From a virus, in the IMG/VR virus record IMGVR_UViG_3300030107_002598, positions 1 to 36,029 of that record: a DNA stretch of 36,029 bases. One strand, given 5' to 3'. How positions within the stretch are numbered: position 1 is the stretch's first letter; the number at the start of each line of letters is the position of its first letter. This document shows positions 35,928-36,029 of this stretch, one piece after another. The position numbers and the translations under genes are program-made. The notes below the pieces were generated by a model that made no database searches, had not been told where the DNA came from, and worked only from the letters and a program-made list of their open reading frames with translations.

Positions 35928-36029
35928 TGGTCTCTCCGTGCCACGTTGTCAATGATAGTCCAGCCTTGTCGAGCCTCACGGGCTCGGGCTTCCCCTGGTT
36001 CCTTGGCTGCCTGTACCTCAAGTGACTCT
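35924..36029 (-). CDS. C-terminal end of an unknown gene (cut by window edge)
   Basis: The - strand frame is open from the window edge to TGA at 35926-35924, giving 34 residues (ESLEVQAAKEPGEARARE, then ARQGWTIIDNVARRDQ). The stop overlaps the next gene's ATG (ATGA), the same arrangement seen at several other junctions in this operon, which supports it being the end of a real gene. Too little is visible to name it. Confidence 0.6.
   Translation of the reverse strand, partial: ESLEVQAAKEPGEARAREARQGWTIIDNVARRDQ

Overview
The window looks like part of a tailed double-stranded DNA phage genome of moderately high GC, most likely a short-tailed (podovirus-type) phage of a Gram-negative host. The phage call rests on the virion genes: a portal C-terminus, a scaffold, an epsilon15-gp7-type major capsid protein, a P22-gp10-like tail protein and a 1949-residue ejection-type protein. 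No tail tube, sheath or tape-measure gene is visible. The Gram-negative host is inferred from a predicted lipoprotein. No integrase, tRNA, insertion sequence or CRISPR array was seen. No homology search could be run, so family names rest on motifs and context.

Positions 1-26839 (+ strand) form the virion block. The order is portal (cut by the window edge), FmdB-type zinc ribbon, a good sigma-70-like promoter, a small charged protein, scaffold, major capsid protein (split by a frame change), decoration protein, head-tail connector, AT-hook protein, tail nozzle/hub protein, three related accessory virion proteins, four internal or ejection proteins ending in the giant one, and then a distal group. 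The distal group holds decoration-like beta proteins, a lipoprotein, a tandem pair of small paralogues, charged proteins with repeats, a membrane/coiled-coil protein, a LysM protein and a metallophosphoesterase. Genes are tightly packed, many with stop/start overlaps of one to four bases.

Positions 26818-36029 (- strand) form the replication, recombination and lysis block. In transcription order it runs: a partial gene at the window edge, a small unknown gene, an N-acetylmuramoyl-L-alanine amidase, a protein with a C-terminal membrane segment, a 40-residue peptide, a RecB/Cas4-like nuclease with four cysteines, a Sak4/AAA_24-like ATPase, a single-strand-binding-protein candidate, a 326-bp non-coding region, a family A DNA polymerase with an N-terminal uracil-DNA-glycosylase-like domain, an SbcC/RecF-like ATPase, three small genes (two with zinc-finger-like cysteines) and a Dam-type adenine methyltransferase. 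One + strand membrane-protein gene sits inside this block at 34523-34792.

The most striking undescribed element is the 326-bp gap in front of the polymerase gene. It holds two adjacent diverged copies of a 74-85-bp stem-loop unit and a weaker third copy. The base changes between the two clear copies keep the stem, and every A.C mismatch on the + strand becomes a G.U pair in RNA read from the - strand. This points to a structured RNA in the replication transcript, or alternatively an origin. Other leads are the mid-gene frame change in the capsid gene, a polymerase whose glycosylase-like domain keeps the iron-sulphur cysteines but seems to have lost its catalytic motifs, and an SbcC-like ATPase with a degenerate Walker B.
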